Notes: a model not told the origin generated them from the letters alone. A stretch of 64,000 bases of DNA from Cryobacterium sp. Y82 (GCF_002929495.1 NZ_PJJJ01000036.1:1-64000); one strand, 5' to 3'; shown: positions 42,975 through 53,136, counted from the first letter of the stretch. A program made the numbers and translations.

Positions 42975-43832
42975 TTAAGCGAACCATCGGCGTTCCTCCG
43001 GAAGTCGACCGAGAGCAATCATCACTCGATAGGCGATGACCGACAGGGCAAGTCCGCTCGCGATCACAACGATACCGGCCGGCGAGTTGTAGGCGATGGC
43101 CGCTTCGGGGCGGGAGGCGAGCAGAATGAGAATGATCCACGGTGCCGCAACGCCCAGTCGGGCAGCATTCACGACCCACGACTGGCGGGCTTCCACTTCG
43201 AGCCGCACCGCGGCATCCTGACGCAGCCAGGCCGCGAGGCTGCGCAGTACGACCGTGAGGTCGCTGCCGCCAACTTCGCGAGCCATCCGCAACGTCTCGA
43301 GAATGCGGTCGGCAACCGGGTCGGCGAGGGAACGTTTGAGTTCTTCAACGCAGTAGCTGAAATTGCCGGTCGCGCGATATTCACGCTCGAATTGGGCGAA
43401 GGCGATGCGGGTCGCGACCGGACCGGCCTGGGCGAGGCTGCTCACGCTGTCTGGCAACGCCAGCCCGGAGCGAAGCGCCGAGACCAGATGGTCGACGACG
43501 TCGGGCCACACCGTGCGATTAGCCCGGCGCCGGGCCGCCGCCCGCCACGACACAATCGACCAGGGCAGCACTAGTCCACCCAAACCGGCGACAGCGCTGA
43601 GCGCGAGCACCGCGAAGATTCCGTGCACCAGGGCAGCGGATGCCACACCCACAATCGCCGACAGAGCCAGGAACGCCGGAACCGGAACGGCCCGCAGCCC
43701 GCTTTGAACCAGGCGCGCCCGCATTCGTTCCCCCATTCTGGCCCGCTGGGGCGTGGCCCCGGCCGGCCACAGTGACGGCGCGAGAACCAATACGAGACCG
43801 CTCCCGAGCAGGCACCCCAGTACGAGAGTCAT
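42975..43832 (-). CDS. tadB: TadB-like pilus inner-membrane platform protein
   Basis: 285 residues with membrane helices at both ends and a T2SSF domain in the centre (HLVSALRSGLALPDSVSSLAQAG; LRMAREVGGSDLTVVLRSLA). It overlaps the tadA stop by 4 bases. With TadC it forms the platform that the TadA motor drives. Confidence 0.9.
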   Translation of the reverse strand: MTLVLGCLLGSGLVLVLAPSLWPAGATPQRARMGERMRARLVQSGLRAVPVPAFLALSAIVGVASAALVHGIFAVLALSAVAGLGGLVLPWSIVSWRAAARRRANRTVWPDVVDHLVSALRSGLALPDSVSSLAQAGPVATRIAFAQFEREYRATGNFSYCVEELKRSLADPVADRILETLRMAREVGGSDLTVVLRSLAAWLRQDAAVRLEVEARQSWVVNAARLGVAAPWIILILLASRPEAAIAYNSPAGIVVIASGLALSVIAYRVMIALGRLPEERRWFA

Positions 43833-45061
43833 GCGGCTCCCTGCCGCAATACCGCCGCCGGGTCGACGCCAGCTGCGCGAAACTTGGCGAGCTTGGTGGG
43901 ATGCGAACCGGTCGGCTCGAGGTGGCCATGCGGAGAGAGGAAGAGAGGGCTCGCCTCGATGGTCGAGCCCGCCAACTGGCCGCTCGGGGCGATGATTTCG
44001 GTGACCCGCCTCCGGCCGTGGCGATCGATCTCGCAGTGCACCACGATGTCGATGCAGCCCGCCACGGTTGGCAGCACGAACGAGGAGTCAATGTTACGGC
44101 CGGCCAACAGCGGCAGAGTTGAGAGTTTCGCGAGCGCATCCCTGGCGCTGTTGGCGTGAATGGAACACATGCCGGGTAGCCCACTGTTCAGGGCGATGAG
44201 CAGATCGAGACTTTCTGCCTCGCGTACCTCGCCGACCACGAGCCGGTCGGGCCGCATCCGTAACGACTCCTTGATCAGCCGCCGCAGGGTGATCTCCCCT
44301 GTGCCCTCCAGGCTCGGCTGCCGGCACTGCATCGCGACCACATCACGAGCCGACAGGTCGAGTTCGAAGGTCTCCTCTACGGTCACGATGCGTTCGCCCG
44401 GCCGGGTCGACGAGAGCAGGGCGTTCAGCATCGTCGTTTTACCGGTCTGGGTGGCGCCGGAGACCAGAATATTCTGCCCGCCCAGCACGCAGATCCGAAG
44501 AAAATCGGCTGCCTGCTGGGTGAGCGCGCCGAGCCCGACCAGCTGGTTGAGGTCGCGGATTCGCCGGGTGAACTTGCGAATGTTCACCGCCCAGTGTTTG
44601 CGCGTAATATCCGGAATCACCACGTGCAGGCGTGAACCGTCGGGCAGCGACGCGTCGACGAACGGCGACGAGAGGTCGACGCGGCGACCGGAGGCCTGCA
44701 ACATCCGCTCGACCAGATCACGCACGTCTTGCTCTGCGAGCAACAGTGGGGTCAACTCGGGCACCCCGTCTCGTGCTACGAACACTCGGGCCGGGCCATT
44801 GATCCAGATTTCTTCGATCTCCGGATCGTCGAGAAACGGCTGCAGCACGCCAAACCCAGTGAGCGCGGCCACGACCTCGCGGGCGGCCTGGTGTTCATCG
44901 GCGATCATCGGCGCGAGCCCTCCGAGCGCCCGCTCGCTGTAGCGACGCAGTTCGTCGCACACGTACTGCTCCACCAATACGTTGTTGGCCGCGAGGTCAA
45001 CGCCTTCGCGGCGCACCCGCAGTCGAACCTGCTCTGTAATGATACGAACGGCTTCGGTCAT
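43829..45061 (-). CDS. tadA: TadA/CpaF pilus assembly ATPase
   Basis: 410 residues. Walker A GATQTGKTT (about 202), Asp box TVEETFELDL, Walker B RPDRLVVGEVRE (about 268) and His box MCSIHANSARDAL (about 294) are those of secretion ATPases in the CpaF group. It powers assembly of the Flp/tad pilus. It is first in the minus-strand tad operon; no tadZ is seen upstream in the 170-base gap. Confidence 0.94.
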   Translation of the reverse strand: MTEAVRIITEQVRLRVRREGVDLAANNVLVEQYVCDELRRYSERALGGLAPMIADEHQAAREVVAALTGFGVLQPFLDDPEIEEIWINGPARVFVARDGVPELTPLLLAEQDVRDLVERMLQASGRRVDLSSPFVDASLPDGSRLHVVIPDITRKHWAVNIRKFTRRIRDLNQLVGLGALTQQAADFLRICVLGGQNILVSGATQTGKTTMLNALLSSTRPGERIVTVEETFELDLSARDVVAMQCRQPSLEGTGEITLRRLIKESLRMRPDRLVVGEVREAESLDLLIALNSGLPGMCSIHANSARDALAKLSTLPLLAGRNIDSSFVLPTVAGCIDIVVHCEIDRHGRRRVTEIIAPSGQLAGSTIEASPLFLSPHGHLEPTGSHPTKLAKFRAAGVDPAAVLRQGAA

Positions 45062-45146
45062 CCCCGAATGATGGCCCGATTTCTGATTCTTCGCCTAAGT
45101 TGTCCACAGGGCTTGTTTTTTACTTTTCTGAACAGCAAAAATGATC

Positions 45147-45171
45147 GCAACGGATGCCGGGCATCCATTGC
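45147..45171. terminator. inverted repeat between hbdH and tadA
   Basis: GCAACGGATGCC (45147-45158) faces GGGCATCCATTGC (45159-45171), an almost loopless cruciform in the gap 45062-45232. It may act as a terminator or a recombination-type repeat. T-rich and A-rich runs lie at 45,115-45,140. Confidence 0.4.
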
Positions 45172-45232
45172 GAACATTCATCCCGACCCGCCGCTTCTGA
45201 CTAGGGCAGCCGCCCAGCGCAGCGACCCAGCG

Positions 45233-46045
45233 TTATCGCGCCGACCAGCCGCCATCCATTGTGTAGCTGGACCCGGTGACCATGGCGGCGGCGTCGGAGG
45301 CGAGCCAGGCCACGAGCGAGCCGACCTCGGCCGGTTCAACCAGGCGTTTGATTGCGCTCTCGGTGAGCATGATCGTGCTCAGCACCTCCGACTCCGGAAT
45401 GCCGTGCACGAGTGCCTGGTCGGTGATCTGTTTCTCAACCAGCGGCGTGCGCACATAGCCGGGAGCAACGCAATTGCTGGTGACTCCGTGCTCGCCGCCC
45501 TCGAGCGCGGTCACCTTGGACAGCCCTTCGAGTCCGTGCTTGGCCGACACATAGGCGCTCTTGAACGGCGACGCCCGAATGCCGTGCACCGATGACACAT
45601 TGATGATGCGCCCGAACTTCGCTGCATACATCTGCGGTAATACTGCTCGAATCAGCAGGAACGGCGCCTCCAGCATGAGGGTGAGGATGTTGTGGAAGTC
45701 GGCCGGCTTGAAGTCCTGGATGGGGTTGATGCGCTGGATTCCAGCATTGTTGACCAGGATGTCGACCCCCGTGAGCGCGGACGCGAGCGCATCATCGGTG
45801 AGGGCAGCGGCATCCATAAGGTTAACGGTCCAGACCGACCCGCCGACCTCCTCGGCGAGCGCGGTGGCACCCGCCGTGTCAATGTCGGCGACGACGACAT
45901 GCGCGCCGCGGGCGGCAAGTGCCCGAACGACGGCGGCGCCAATTCCGCTCGCACCGCCGGTGACGACGGCGCGACGCCCGGCGAGGGGCTCTGCACTGGT
46001 GCGAACGGGGGCGGCGTTGCTGCCGCCGTGGGTGAGATCACTCAT
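45233..46045 (-). CDS. 3-hydroxybutyrate dehydrogenase (SDR family)
   Basis: 270 residues. NAD-binding TGGASGIG (about 28), NNAG (about 99), catalytic Ser in NVSSVHG (about 142) and YVSAK (about 159). The stretch SAYVSAKHGLEGLSK with LEGGEHGVTSNCVAPGYVRTPLVEKQI is typical of D-3-hydroxybutyrate dehydrogenases, which make acetoacetate. ATG at 46045 follows AAAGGAAC. It lies downstream of an MHS transporter on the same strand, fitting uptake and use of a small acid. Confidence 0.88.
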   Translation of the reverse strand: MSDLTHGGSNAAPVRTSAEPLAGRRAVVTGGASGIGAAVVRALAARGAHVVVADIDTAGATALAEEVGGSVWTVNLMDAAALTDDALASALTGVDILVNNAGIQRINPIQDFKPADFHNILTLMLEAPFLLIRAVLPQMYAAKFGRIINVSSVHGIRASPFKSAYVSAKHGLEGLSKVTALEGGEHGVTSNCVAPGYVRTPLVEKQITDQALVHGIPESEVLSTIMLTESAIKRLVEPAEVGSLVAWLASDAAAMVTGSSYTMDGGWSAR

Positions 46046-46087
46046 GATGTTCCTTTGGTTGCACAATCACTGCACGGGCAGGTCGGT

Positions 46088-46168
46088 GGGAGGCGAGGCA
46101 CCACCGGCGCCTCACCTCCCTGACCCAGTCGCTTGCCGACCCAGTCGCTTGCCGACCAGTCGCTTGCG
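46088..46168. repeat. hairpin plus 16-base tandem repeats between transporter and dehydrogenase
   Basis: Arms 46088-46099 and 46109-46120 pair except for one mismatch around a 9-base loop. Then GACCCAGTCGCTTGCC is repeated at 46122 and 46138, with a shortened third copy at 46154. These lie after the transporter stop and may attenuate read-through to the dehydrogenase gene. Confidence 0.7.
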
Positions 46169-46173
46169 CCGGA

Positions 46174-47580
46174 TCAGTCGCCGGTACCGACGGGCTCAAG
46201 CCCGTGCTTGCGGGCGTCGACAGCGTCGACCTCGCGCAGCGACGCTCCCCTGGTCTCCTTGAGCGTAACCACGGCGATCACCGTGATGGCGCACGCGATC
46301 ATGATGTAGATCGCGACGGGAACCCAACTGTTGTATCGCTGCAATAGCGCAGAGGCGATGATCGGCGCCATCGATCCGGCCAGGATCGAGGTGACCTGGT
46401 AGCCGAGGGACACCCCGGAGTAGCGCATCCGCGTCGGGAACATTTCGCTCATGATGGCGGGTTGGCCCGCATACATCAGGGCGTGGAAGCACAGCCCGAC
46501 CGTGACGGCCAGAATGATCAGCACGGGGTTGAGGGTGTCGAACAGGGGGAAGGCGAAGAACGCCCAGGAAGCACCGAGCACAGCGCCGGCCAGGTAGACG
46601 GGCTTACGGCCCAGGCGGTCGGAGAGACGACCGACCTGGGGAATGACGATGAAGTGTACGACGTGTGCGATGAGCAGGGCGATCAACAGCTGGCCGGTGT
46701 CGTATTCGTGCACGGTCTTCAGATAGACGATCGTGAAGCTCACGATGATGTAGTACAAAATGTTTTCGGCGAACCGCAGGCCCATGGCTCCAAGGATGCC
46801 CTTGGGGTACCTGCGTACGACCTCGAGCACGCCGTAGTTGACGGCCTTCTCGGCTTCAACCTGCGCGCGGGCCTCGAGAAAGATCGGGGCTTCACTGACA
46901 TGGGTGCGAATGTAGTAGCCGATGACGACGATGATCGCGGAGAGCCAGAAGGCCACGCGCCAGCCCCAGCTAAGGAACTGTTCGGGCGGAAGGATCCACG
47001 TCATGGTGAGCAGCACCAGGGTGGCGAGCAGGTTGCCCACCGGCACGGCGGCCTGCGGCCAGCTTGACCAGAAGCCTCGGGACTGGTTCGGGCTGTGCTC
47101 GGCGACGAGCAGAACGGCGCCGCCCCATTCGCCACCCACGGCGAATCCCTGAATGAAGCGCAGTGCCACGAGCAGGGCCGGCGCCCAGTAGCCGATGGTG
47201 TCGAAGCCGGGCAGGCATCCCATCAGGAAAGTGGCGGCACCAACCATGATGATGGTCACCTGTAGCGTGTGCTTGCGGCCGAGCTTGTCACCGATCTGAC
47301 CGAACACGATGCCGCCCAGCGGCCGGGCGATGAAGCCGACCGCATAGGTGAGGAAGGCTGCGATGATGCCGTCAAGCTCACTGCCGGCGTTCGGAAAGAA
47401 GACCGTACCGAAGACCAGGCTCGCGGCGGTCGCGTAGAGGAAGAACTCGTACCACTCCACGACCGTGCCGACCATGGAGGCGGCAACGATTTTCTTGAGG
47501 CCGGATTTCTCGGTTTCGCTGCCGGCGTTGCGCGTAGCCTTGCCGGAACCGGCAGCCCCAACGCGTTGATTGACACTCAT
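46174..47580 (-). CDS. MHS-family MFS transporter
   Basis: 468 residues, 12 helices. VGGEWGGAVLLVAEHSPNQSRGFWSSWPQ and GQIGDKLGRKHTL are signatures of the metabolite:proton symporters related to ProP, KgtP and ShiA. ATG at 47580 follows AAAGGAGAC. With the 3-hydroxybutyrate dehydrogenase downstream and a divergent LysR, the substrate may be a hydroxy or keto acid; this is inference. Confidence 0.9.
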   Translation of the reverse strand: MSVNQRVGAAGSGKATRNAGSETEKSGLKKIVAASMVGTVVEWYEFFLYATAASLVFGTVFFPNAGSELDGIIAAFLTYAVGFIARPLGGIVFGQIGDKLGRKHTLQVTIIMVGAATFLMGCLPGFDTIGYWAPALLVALRFIQGFAVGGEWGGAVLLVAEHSPNQSRGFWSSWPQAAVPVGNLLATLVLLTMTWILPPEQFLSWGWRVAFWLSAIIVVIGYYIRTHVSEAPIFLEARAQVEAEKAVNYGVLEVVRRYPKGILGAMGLRFAENILYYIIVSFTIVYLKTVHEYDTGQLLIALLIAHVVHFIVIPQVGRLSDRLGRKPVYLAGAVLGASWAFFAFPLFDTLNPVLIILAVTVGLCFHALMYAGQPAIMSEMFPTRMRYSGVSLGYQVTSILAGSMAPIIASALLQRYNSWVPVAIYIMIACAITVIAVVTLKETRGASLREVDAVDARKHGLEPVGTGD

Positions 47581-47740
47581 TGTCTGTCTCCTTTGTGTCC
47601 TCGATGACACGTAGTTGCGGTCCGATGATGCGGGACGTTTGTGGTCGCCGTAACAGAATCACGACCTAACCGAGTATTCACGCACGACGGGCGGAGCATC
47701 AAGAGCCAAAACGACAGAGGGCGTGTGCATAATTGCAGAT

Positions 47741-48685
47741 ATGACCTTTCCCGGCATCAGTGTCGCCCCCAATCCCGATGATCTCCTCATCTTTCTCGCG
47801 GTCGCCCGCACCGGCCGATTCACGACCGCGGCTGAAAGCCTGGGCCTCAACCACACCACCGTGTCTCGGCGCATCAGCGCCCTCGAAAAGACCCTCGACG
47901 GCCGCCTGCTGGCCCGCGCCGTGGGTGGGTGGGAACTGACCGAGCTCGGAGAACGCGCCCGCACTGCGGCCGAGGGCGTGGAATCGGCCGTCAGCTTACT
48001 GCGCGGTTCTGACGACGAAGCCCAGCAGATCTCCGGGGTGGTACGCATGTCGGCGACTGACGGCTTCAGCGCCTACATCGCTGCCCCGGCCGTGGCCTTA
48101 CTGCAGCGCCGGCATCCGCTATTGCGGGTTGAAATCGTCACCGTCACCCGCCGCGCCCTACAGCACCGTTCGGGGCTGGATATTGAAGTCGTCGTGGGTG
48201 AGCCGCAAGTGCATCGGGCCGAGTCAATTCTGCTCGGTTACTACAGCCTCGGAATGTACGCCTCACGGCACTACCTCAAGGCCCACGGCACACCGGCCAC
48301 CATTGCCGACCTGACCGAGCATCCGCTCGTCTATTTCGTGGATTCCATGCTTCAGGTCGACGACCTCGATGCCCCCCGGCGGCTCGTGCCCGAGATGCGG
48401 GAATCACTCAGCTCGACCAACGTGTTCGTTCACGTCGAGGGAACCCGGGCCGGCGCGGGAATTGGTTTTCTGCCCTGCTTTATGGCCGATCAGCATGCAG
48501 ATCTGGTGCGCCTGCTTCCGGACGATTTTCAGGAACGACTGCCGTACTGGATGGTTTTACGCACCGAGTCATTGCGGCTGCCGGCGGTCGCAGCGCTCGT
48601 CGCGGCGCTCCGGGTGCAAATGGAGTCCTATGCGCCGGCGCTACTCGGCCGAAACGTCACTACAGGAACAGACCCAGCCAACTAG
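47741..48685 (+). CDS. LysR-family regulator divergent from transporter genes
   Basis: 314 residues. Helix-turn-helix FTTAAESLGLNHTTVSRRISALEK (about 28-51) plus effector-binding domain. ATG at 47741 has CATAAT 7 bases upstream, a leaderless pattern. It is divergent from the MHS transporter and dehydrogenase, the likely targets. Confidence 0.88.
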   Translation: MTFPGISVAPNPDDLLIFLAVARTGRFTTAAESLGLNHTTVSRRISALEKTLDGRLLARAVGGWELTELGERARTAAEGVESAVSLLRGSDDEAQQISGVVRMSATDGFSAYIAAPAVALLQRRHPLLRVEIVTVTRRALQHRSGLDIEVVVGEPQVHRAESILLGYYSLGMYASRHYLKAHGTPATIADLTEHPLVYFVDSMLQVDDLDAPRRLVPEMRESLSSTNVFVHVEGTRAGAGIGFLPCFMADQHADLVRLLPDDFQERLPYWMVLRTESLRLPAVAALVAALRVQMESYAPALLGRNVTTGTDPAN

Positions 48686-48726
48686 ACCCTGGCGCGCGGC
48701 TGGCCAACTAGACTGGGAAGGCACCA

Positions 48727-48808
48727 GCGGGAGTGGTGGAATTGGCAGACACGCAGGATTTAGGTTCCTGTGCTTTCGAGCGTGGGGGTTCAAGTCCCCT
48801 CTCCCGCA
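48727..48808 (+). tRNA. tRNA-Leu(TAG)
   Basis: Acceptor GCGGGAG/CTCCCGC, anticodon stem CAGGA/TCCTG with loop TTTAGGT (anticodon TAG), a long class II variable arm and T-arm GTTCAAGTC. The CCA is not encoded. Confidence 0.96.
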
Positions 48809-49125
48809 CATGGTCCACTTTTCGCACCGCTCAGCACAGTGGAAGATGCTCTCTCACGGGCGCCGTTCTCTCCTATGTGCTTGCTCATTCGTGGCTCGGT
48901 CTTCGCCGAAACGATGCCCTTTCTCAGGGTATTCGTTCCGTTCATCACGGGCGACTCGCTGCAGATGCCGCAGTCGGCGACTTCAAGACCAGCCCACAAC
49001 CGCCTGACGAGGCGCCTGTCAGGGGTCGACGGCCCGGCGTTTTCTCACCATTAGGCGCTACCCTGTGTCTCGGCACCCGCCGTCGCTACCCGAACGTCTG
49101 CCCTCCGCCGACTGGAGTTCCCCGC
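48809..49125. other. intergenic, no gene seen
   Basis: 317 bases between tRNA-Leu and the DedA gene. Frames crossing it have no usable start or recognisable sequence. GGAG at 49114-49117 is the binding site of the next gene. Confidence 0.5.
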
Positions 49126-49863
49126 GTGATTCACACCGCCCTGATTCCCTGGCTCGACCCAACCCAGATCATCGAATCGGCCGGCCCGTGGGCGTTGCTC
49201 GTCGTCTGTGCGATCGTGTTTGCCGAAACCGGCCTCTTGGTCGGTTTTCTATTGCCGGGCGATACCCTGCTCATCATCACCGGCTTGCTCGCGTTCCCCG
49301 CTGCCGGCGTCATCCAGATCGACATCTGGTGGGTGGCACTCGCCATCGGGTTTGCTGCTTTTTTGGGCGGTGAAGTCGGCTACCTGATTGGGCATAAATT
49401 TGGTCCCCGCGTCTTCGAGCGCAAAGAATCCGGTCTCTTCAGCATTAAAAACGTCGACCGCACCAATGCCTTCTTCGTGCGATTCGGTGGCGTCGCTGTC
49501 ATCGTCGCCAGGTTCGTGCCGATTGTGCGCACCTTCGCACCGGTCGCCGCCGGCGTCGGCCACATGGACTACCGCAAGTACACGTTGTATAACCTTATCG
49601 GCGCTCTGCTCTGGGGTACCGGCCTGACCTTCGGCGGGTACTTTCTCGGCTACATTCCGCCGGTGGCCGAATTCGTCACGTCGTACATCGACCTGATCTT
49701 GCTCAGCGCGGTGGTCATCACCCTCATTCCCACGGTGTACCACTATGTGCAGTCAGCCGTGAAGGCCCGTCGACTGCGCGGCCTGCCCACCACGGTCACG
49801 GGCAGTCACCTACTCGCCCCCGAAACGTTCAACACCAACCACACCGGCCGCCACGAGGGCTGA
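49126..49863 (+). CDS. DedA-family membrane protein
   Basis: 245 residues. FAETGLLVGFLLPGDTLL (about 29-46) and the arginine-containing re-entrant segment VARFVPIVRTFAPVAAGVGHMDYRKY are the DedA/SNARE-associated signatures, linked to lipid flipping across the membrane. GTG at 49126 is preceded by GGAG. Exact lipid unknown. Confidence 0.9.
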   Translation: MIHTALIPWLDPTQIIESAGPWALLVVCAIVFAETGLLVGFLLPGDTLLIITGLLAFPAAGVIQIDIWWVALAIGFAAFLGGEVGYLIGHKFGPRVFERKESGLFSIKNVDRTNAFFVRFGGVAVIVARFVPIVRTFAPVAAGVGHMDYRKYTLYNLIGALLWGTGLTFGGYFLGYIPPVAEFVTSYIDLILLSAVVITLIPTVYHYVQSAVKARRLRGLPTTVTGSHLLAPETFNTNHTGRHEG

Positions 49864-49876
49864 AGCCGCTACCGTC

Positions 49877-50785
49877 TCAGCGGTGCTGGCGGTCTTCATG
49901 CTCCGCGTGCTCGGCCGGTTCCAGCTGAAAGGTTGAGTGCGCAACGTCGAAATGCTTGCTGAGACATCCCGACAGCTCATCAAGCAAAGCGTCGGTACCG
50001 TGCGCCAGCACGGCCGCCTCCACGACGATATGCGCGGTGAACACGTGCGCACCACTCGTAATGGCCCAGACGTGCACATCATGCACGGCGACCACACCAT
50101 TCGTGCCGAGCAGATGGCGCCGAATCTCGGAGATATCGGTATCGGCCGGCGTGGACTGGCTGAACACGCGCACGACGTCACGTAACAGCATGAAAGCACG
50201 CGGAACGATCATGGCGGCAATAACGAGCGAGGCGATGGCATCCGCTTCGGCAAAACCCGTCACCAGAATACTGATGGCGGCCACGATGACGGCAACAGAT
50301 CCCAGGGCGTCGCCGAGCACCTCGAGGTAGGCGCCACGCATGTTGATCGACCCAGCGGCCGCCGGGCGAAGCAGCAGCACCGCGACGATGTTCGCTGCAA
50401 GCCCAATGATGGCAACGACGAGCATGGGGGCCGGCAGCACAGCGTTCTCGCTCGGAGCGACCAGGCGGGCGATCGCTGCGACCGAAACGACACCGGCCAC
50501 GCCGAGCAGGATCAACCCATTGATCAGCGCGCCAAACACCTCGGTGCGCTGAAAACCGAAGGTGGCTCGGTCCGTCGCCGGGCGTGACGCCACGACGGTG
50601 GCTGTCAGGGCAACGATGAGCCCGAACAGGTCGGACAGCATGTGCCCCGCATCGGCGAGCAGAGCCAGCGATCCGGTCAGCCACGCACCGATCACCTCGA
50701 GCAGCAGCACGACGAACACGATGCCAATGGCGAGGGTCAGTCGTCTCCGGTTCGAGTCGGTGCCGTGCGCGTGATCGTGGCCCAT
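49877..50785 (-). CDS. cation diffusion facilitator (CzcD-like)
   Basis: 302 residues, six helices and a C-terminal cytoplasmic domain. Metal site residues are visible in LADAGHMLSD (helix 2) and EVLGDALGS (helix 5); His-rich termini (MGHDHAHG; HAEHEDRQHR) fit Zn or Co export. It converges on the DedA gene with 13 bases between stops. Confidence 0.9.
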   Translation of the reverse strand: MGHDHAHGTDSNRRRLTLAIGIVFVVLLLEVIGAWLTGSLALLADAGHMLSDLFGLIVALTATVVASRPATDRATFGFQRTEVFGALINGLILLGVAGVVSVAAIARLVAPSENAVLPAPMLVVAIIGLAANIVAVLLLRPAAAGSINMRGAYLEVLGDALGSVAVIVAAISILVTGFAEADAIASLVIAAMIVPRAFMLLRDVVRVFSQSTPADTDISEIRRHLLGTNGVVAVHDVHVWAITSGAHVFTAHIVVEAAVLAHGTDALLDELSGCLSKHFDVAHSTFQLEPAEHAEHEDRQHR

Positions 50786-50881
50786 GGCTCAACGTTAGAG
50801 CCGCGCGCACCCGCTCGCCAGCCGACGGGCTAGATGGGAATGAATGCCGTTCTCAGTATCCGAGTGATACCCGATCGAGCA

Positions 50882-51475
50882 CTAAGAGGCGCTGAGCACC
50901 TCACGCAGCACCGGAACGAGACCCTCAAACGCGATCGCCCGATGGCTGACCTGGTTCTTTACGTGGGCCGAGAGCTCGGCCGCCGAAATAGCGTACCCTT
51001 CGGGCAGAAAGATCGGGTCGTATCCAAAACCGTTGGCGCCGGCCGGTTGGAACAGAAGCTGTCCTGGCCATTCACCGGTCACAGCCCGCTCGGTGCCGTC
51101 GGGCAGGGCAAGAGCGGCCACACAGGTGAAGTGGGCGTCACGGTGCTCCTCGGAAACGTCGCTGAGCTGCCAGAGCAGCAGACGCAGGTTCTCACCGGCA
51201 TCCTTGGCCGGTCCCGACCAGCGCGCCGAAAAAATTCCCGGTGCCCCGCCAAGAATGTCGACGCAGATGCCCGAGTCATCGGCGATCGACGGCAGCCCGG
51301 TATGAGCGGCAGCGGCACGCGCCTTGATCAGGGCATTCTCGGTGAAGCTGATGCCGTCCTCGACCGGTTCAGGGCCGTCATAGGCGAGCACCTCGATGCC
51401 AGGCAACTGGGCGGCCAGGATGCGCCGCAACTCTTCGACCTTATGGGCGTTGTGCGTGGCGAGAACGATCTGCAC
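50882..51475 (-). CDS. rdgB: RdgB/HAM1 non-canonical purine NTP pyrophosphatase
   Basis: 197 residues. Starts ATHNAHKVEELRRIL, with IADDSGICVDILGGAPGIFSARW (about 66) and GANGFGYDPIFLPEG (about 147), the nucleotide-binding and catalytic segments that hydrolyse dITP and XTP. It is the last gene of murI-rph-rdgB, the usual actinobacterial order, 3 bases after rph. Confidence 0.95.
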   Translation of the reverse strand: MQIVLATHNAHKVEELRRILAAQLPGIEVLAYDGPEPVEDGISFTENALIKARAAAAHTGLPSIADDSGICVDILGGAPGIFSARWSGPAKDAGENLRLLLWQLSDVSEEHRDAHFTCVAALALPDGTERAVTGEWPGQLLFQPAGANGFGYDPIFLPEGYAISAAELSAHVKNQVSHRAIAFEGLVPVLREVLSAS

Positions 51476-51478
51476 CGC

Positions 51479-52213
51479 TCAACGCTCCAGTGCGCTGGTC
51501 TGAAACTCGGTCAGGGTGACGGCGCCCTTCAGGGCGAGGTCGAGCAGAACGTCGAGCTCGCTGCGGTCGAACGGTGCAGCTTCGGCGGTGCCCTGCACCT
51601 CGACGAACTTGCCGCGCCCGGTCACGACGACGTTCATGTCGGTGTCAGCGCGCACGTCTTCGGTGTAGGCGAGGTCGAGCATGGGCACTGTGCCGATGAT
51701 GCCAACGGACACGGCCGAGACGCTGTCGATGAGCGGCTGCGCCTTCTGCGAGATGAACTTCTTGGTGCGTCCCCACTCGAGTGCGTCGGCGAGGGCGACG
51801 TACGCGCCGGTGATGGCCGCGGTGCGGGTTCCTCCATCGGCCTGCAACACGTCGCAGTCGAGCACGAGCGTGTTCTCGCCGAGCGCCTTCATATCGACGA
51901 CCGCGCGCAGGCTGCGACCGATCAAGCGACTGATCTCGTGGGTACGACCGCCGATCTTGCCCTTGACCGATTCGCGGTCCATGCGGCTGTTCGTCGAGCG
52001 CGGCAGCATCGAGTATTCGGCGGTGACCCAGCCCTTGCCCTTGCCGCTCATCCAACGCGGAACGCCGTTGGTGAACGACGCCGTGCAGAGCACCTTGGTT
52101 CGGCCGTAAGAGATCAGGGCTGAGCCTTCGGCCTGGTCACTCCAGCCGCGCTCGATCGTGATCGGGCGCAGTTCGTCGTTGGTGCGCCCATCGGCGCGCA
52201 GGGTCTCGGTCAC
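51479..52213 (-). CDS. rph: ribonuclease PH
   Basis: 244 residues. [39 protein letters not shown] and [23 protein letters not shown] are core RNase PH motifs for phosphorolytic 3' trimming of tRNA. It lies 9 bases after murI. Confidence 0.96.
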   Translation of the reverse strand: MTETLRADGRTNDELRPITIERGWSDQAEGSALISYGRTKVLCTASFTNGVPRWMSGKGKGWVTAEYSMLPRSTNSRMDRESVKGKIGGRTHEISRLIGRSLRAVVDMKALGENTLVLDCDVLQADGGTRTAAITGAYVALADALEWGRTKKFISQKAQPLIDSVSAVSVGIIGTVPMLDLAYTEDVRADTDMNVVVTGRGKFVEVQGTAEAAPFDRSELDVLLDLALKGAVTLTEFQTSALER

Positions 52214-52222
52214 AGTGTGCTC

Positions 52223-53095
52223 CTAGTGATTCGGGTGTGAAGGGGAAGACGGGGAACCGCTCAGGGCGGATGCGGCCAGTTCGGCAAGGTTGAGCGTGCC
52301 GGTCTCGATCAGGTCGACGCGGCTAACCTCGGGTCCGATCAGACGATGGGCCAGGGCCAGAAAGTCCTCGGCACTGTCGCCGGTAGCCTCATAACGGTAG
52401 CTGGGCGGGCTCGTTCGTGCGCGTTCGAGGCCCTGACTCACCAGCACCCGGTAAACGTCATTGGCCGTTTCGGTATCACTCGAGACCAGGGTGACGTCTT
52501 CTCCCATCACATACGAGATGGCACCGCGCAGAAAGGGATAGTGGGTGCAGCCGAGTACGAGGGTATCGACACCTGCAGTGCGCAGCGGCGCGAGGTATTC
52601 CTCGGCGACGGCGAGCACCTCGGCGCCGGTCGTGACGCCGGCTTCGACAAACTCAACAAACCGCGGGCAGGCCTGGCTGAACAGCGTGATCTGGGGCGCT
52701 GCGGCGAAGGCGTCGTTGTAGGCACGCGAATTGACAGTCCCAAGGGTGCCGATGACTCCCACTCGCTGGTTGCGAGTGGTTGCGACGGCGCGGCGCACGG
52801 CTGGCTGAATGACCTCGATCACGGGCACGCTGTAGCGTTCGCGGGCGTCGCGCAGCATCGCTGCTGAAGCCGTGTTACACGCGATCACCAGCAGTTTCAC
52901 GTCTTGCGCCACGAGATCGTCGAGCACGTCAAGGGCGAACTCCCGTACGTCGGCTATTTTCTTGGGCCCGTACGGCGAGTGGGCCGTATCGCCGATGTAG
53001 AGGATGGACTCGTTGGGTAACTGGTCCTTGATCGCCCGGGCAACGGTCAGGCCGCCGACTCCGGAATCAAAAATACCAATCGGTGTATCCGTCAC
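52223..53095 (-). CDS. murI: glutamate racemase
   Basis: 290 residues. [17 protein letters not shown] (about 6), VIACNTASA (first catalytic Cys, about 74) and [11 protein letters not shown] (second Cys, about 185) are complete. It makes D-glutamate for peptidoglycan. GTG at 53095 is chosen because TAGGCT (53109-53104) sits 8 bases upstream and the fold begins at once. It is divergent from pncB, whose -10 is 20 bases away. Confidence 0.95.
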   Translation of the reverse strand: MTDTPIGIFDSGVGGLTVARAIKDQLPNESILYIGDTAHSPYGPKKIADVREFALDVLDDLVAQDVKLLVIACNTASAAMLRDARERYSVPVIEVIQPAVRRAVATTRNQRVGVIGTLGTVNSRAYNDAFAAAPQITLFSQACPRFVEFVEAGVTTGAEVLAVAEEYLAPLRTAGVDTLVLGCTHYPFLRGAISYVMGEDVTLVSSDTETANDVYRVLVSQGLERARTSPPSYRYEATGDSAEDFLALAHRLIGPEVSRVDLIETGTLNLAELAASALSGSPSSPSHPNH

Positions 53096-53136
53096 GGAGA
53101 TCAAGCCTAGCCCGACAAGCGGATAAGCTGTGCCGG

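Noticed and set aside
45090..45115. DnaA-box-like TTGTCCACAGG near tadA
   Set aside because: A single copy without AT-rich unwinding region or dnaA-type neighbours; not an origin.
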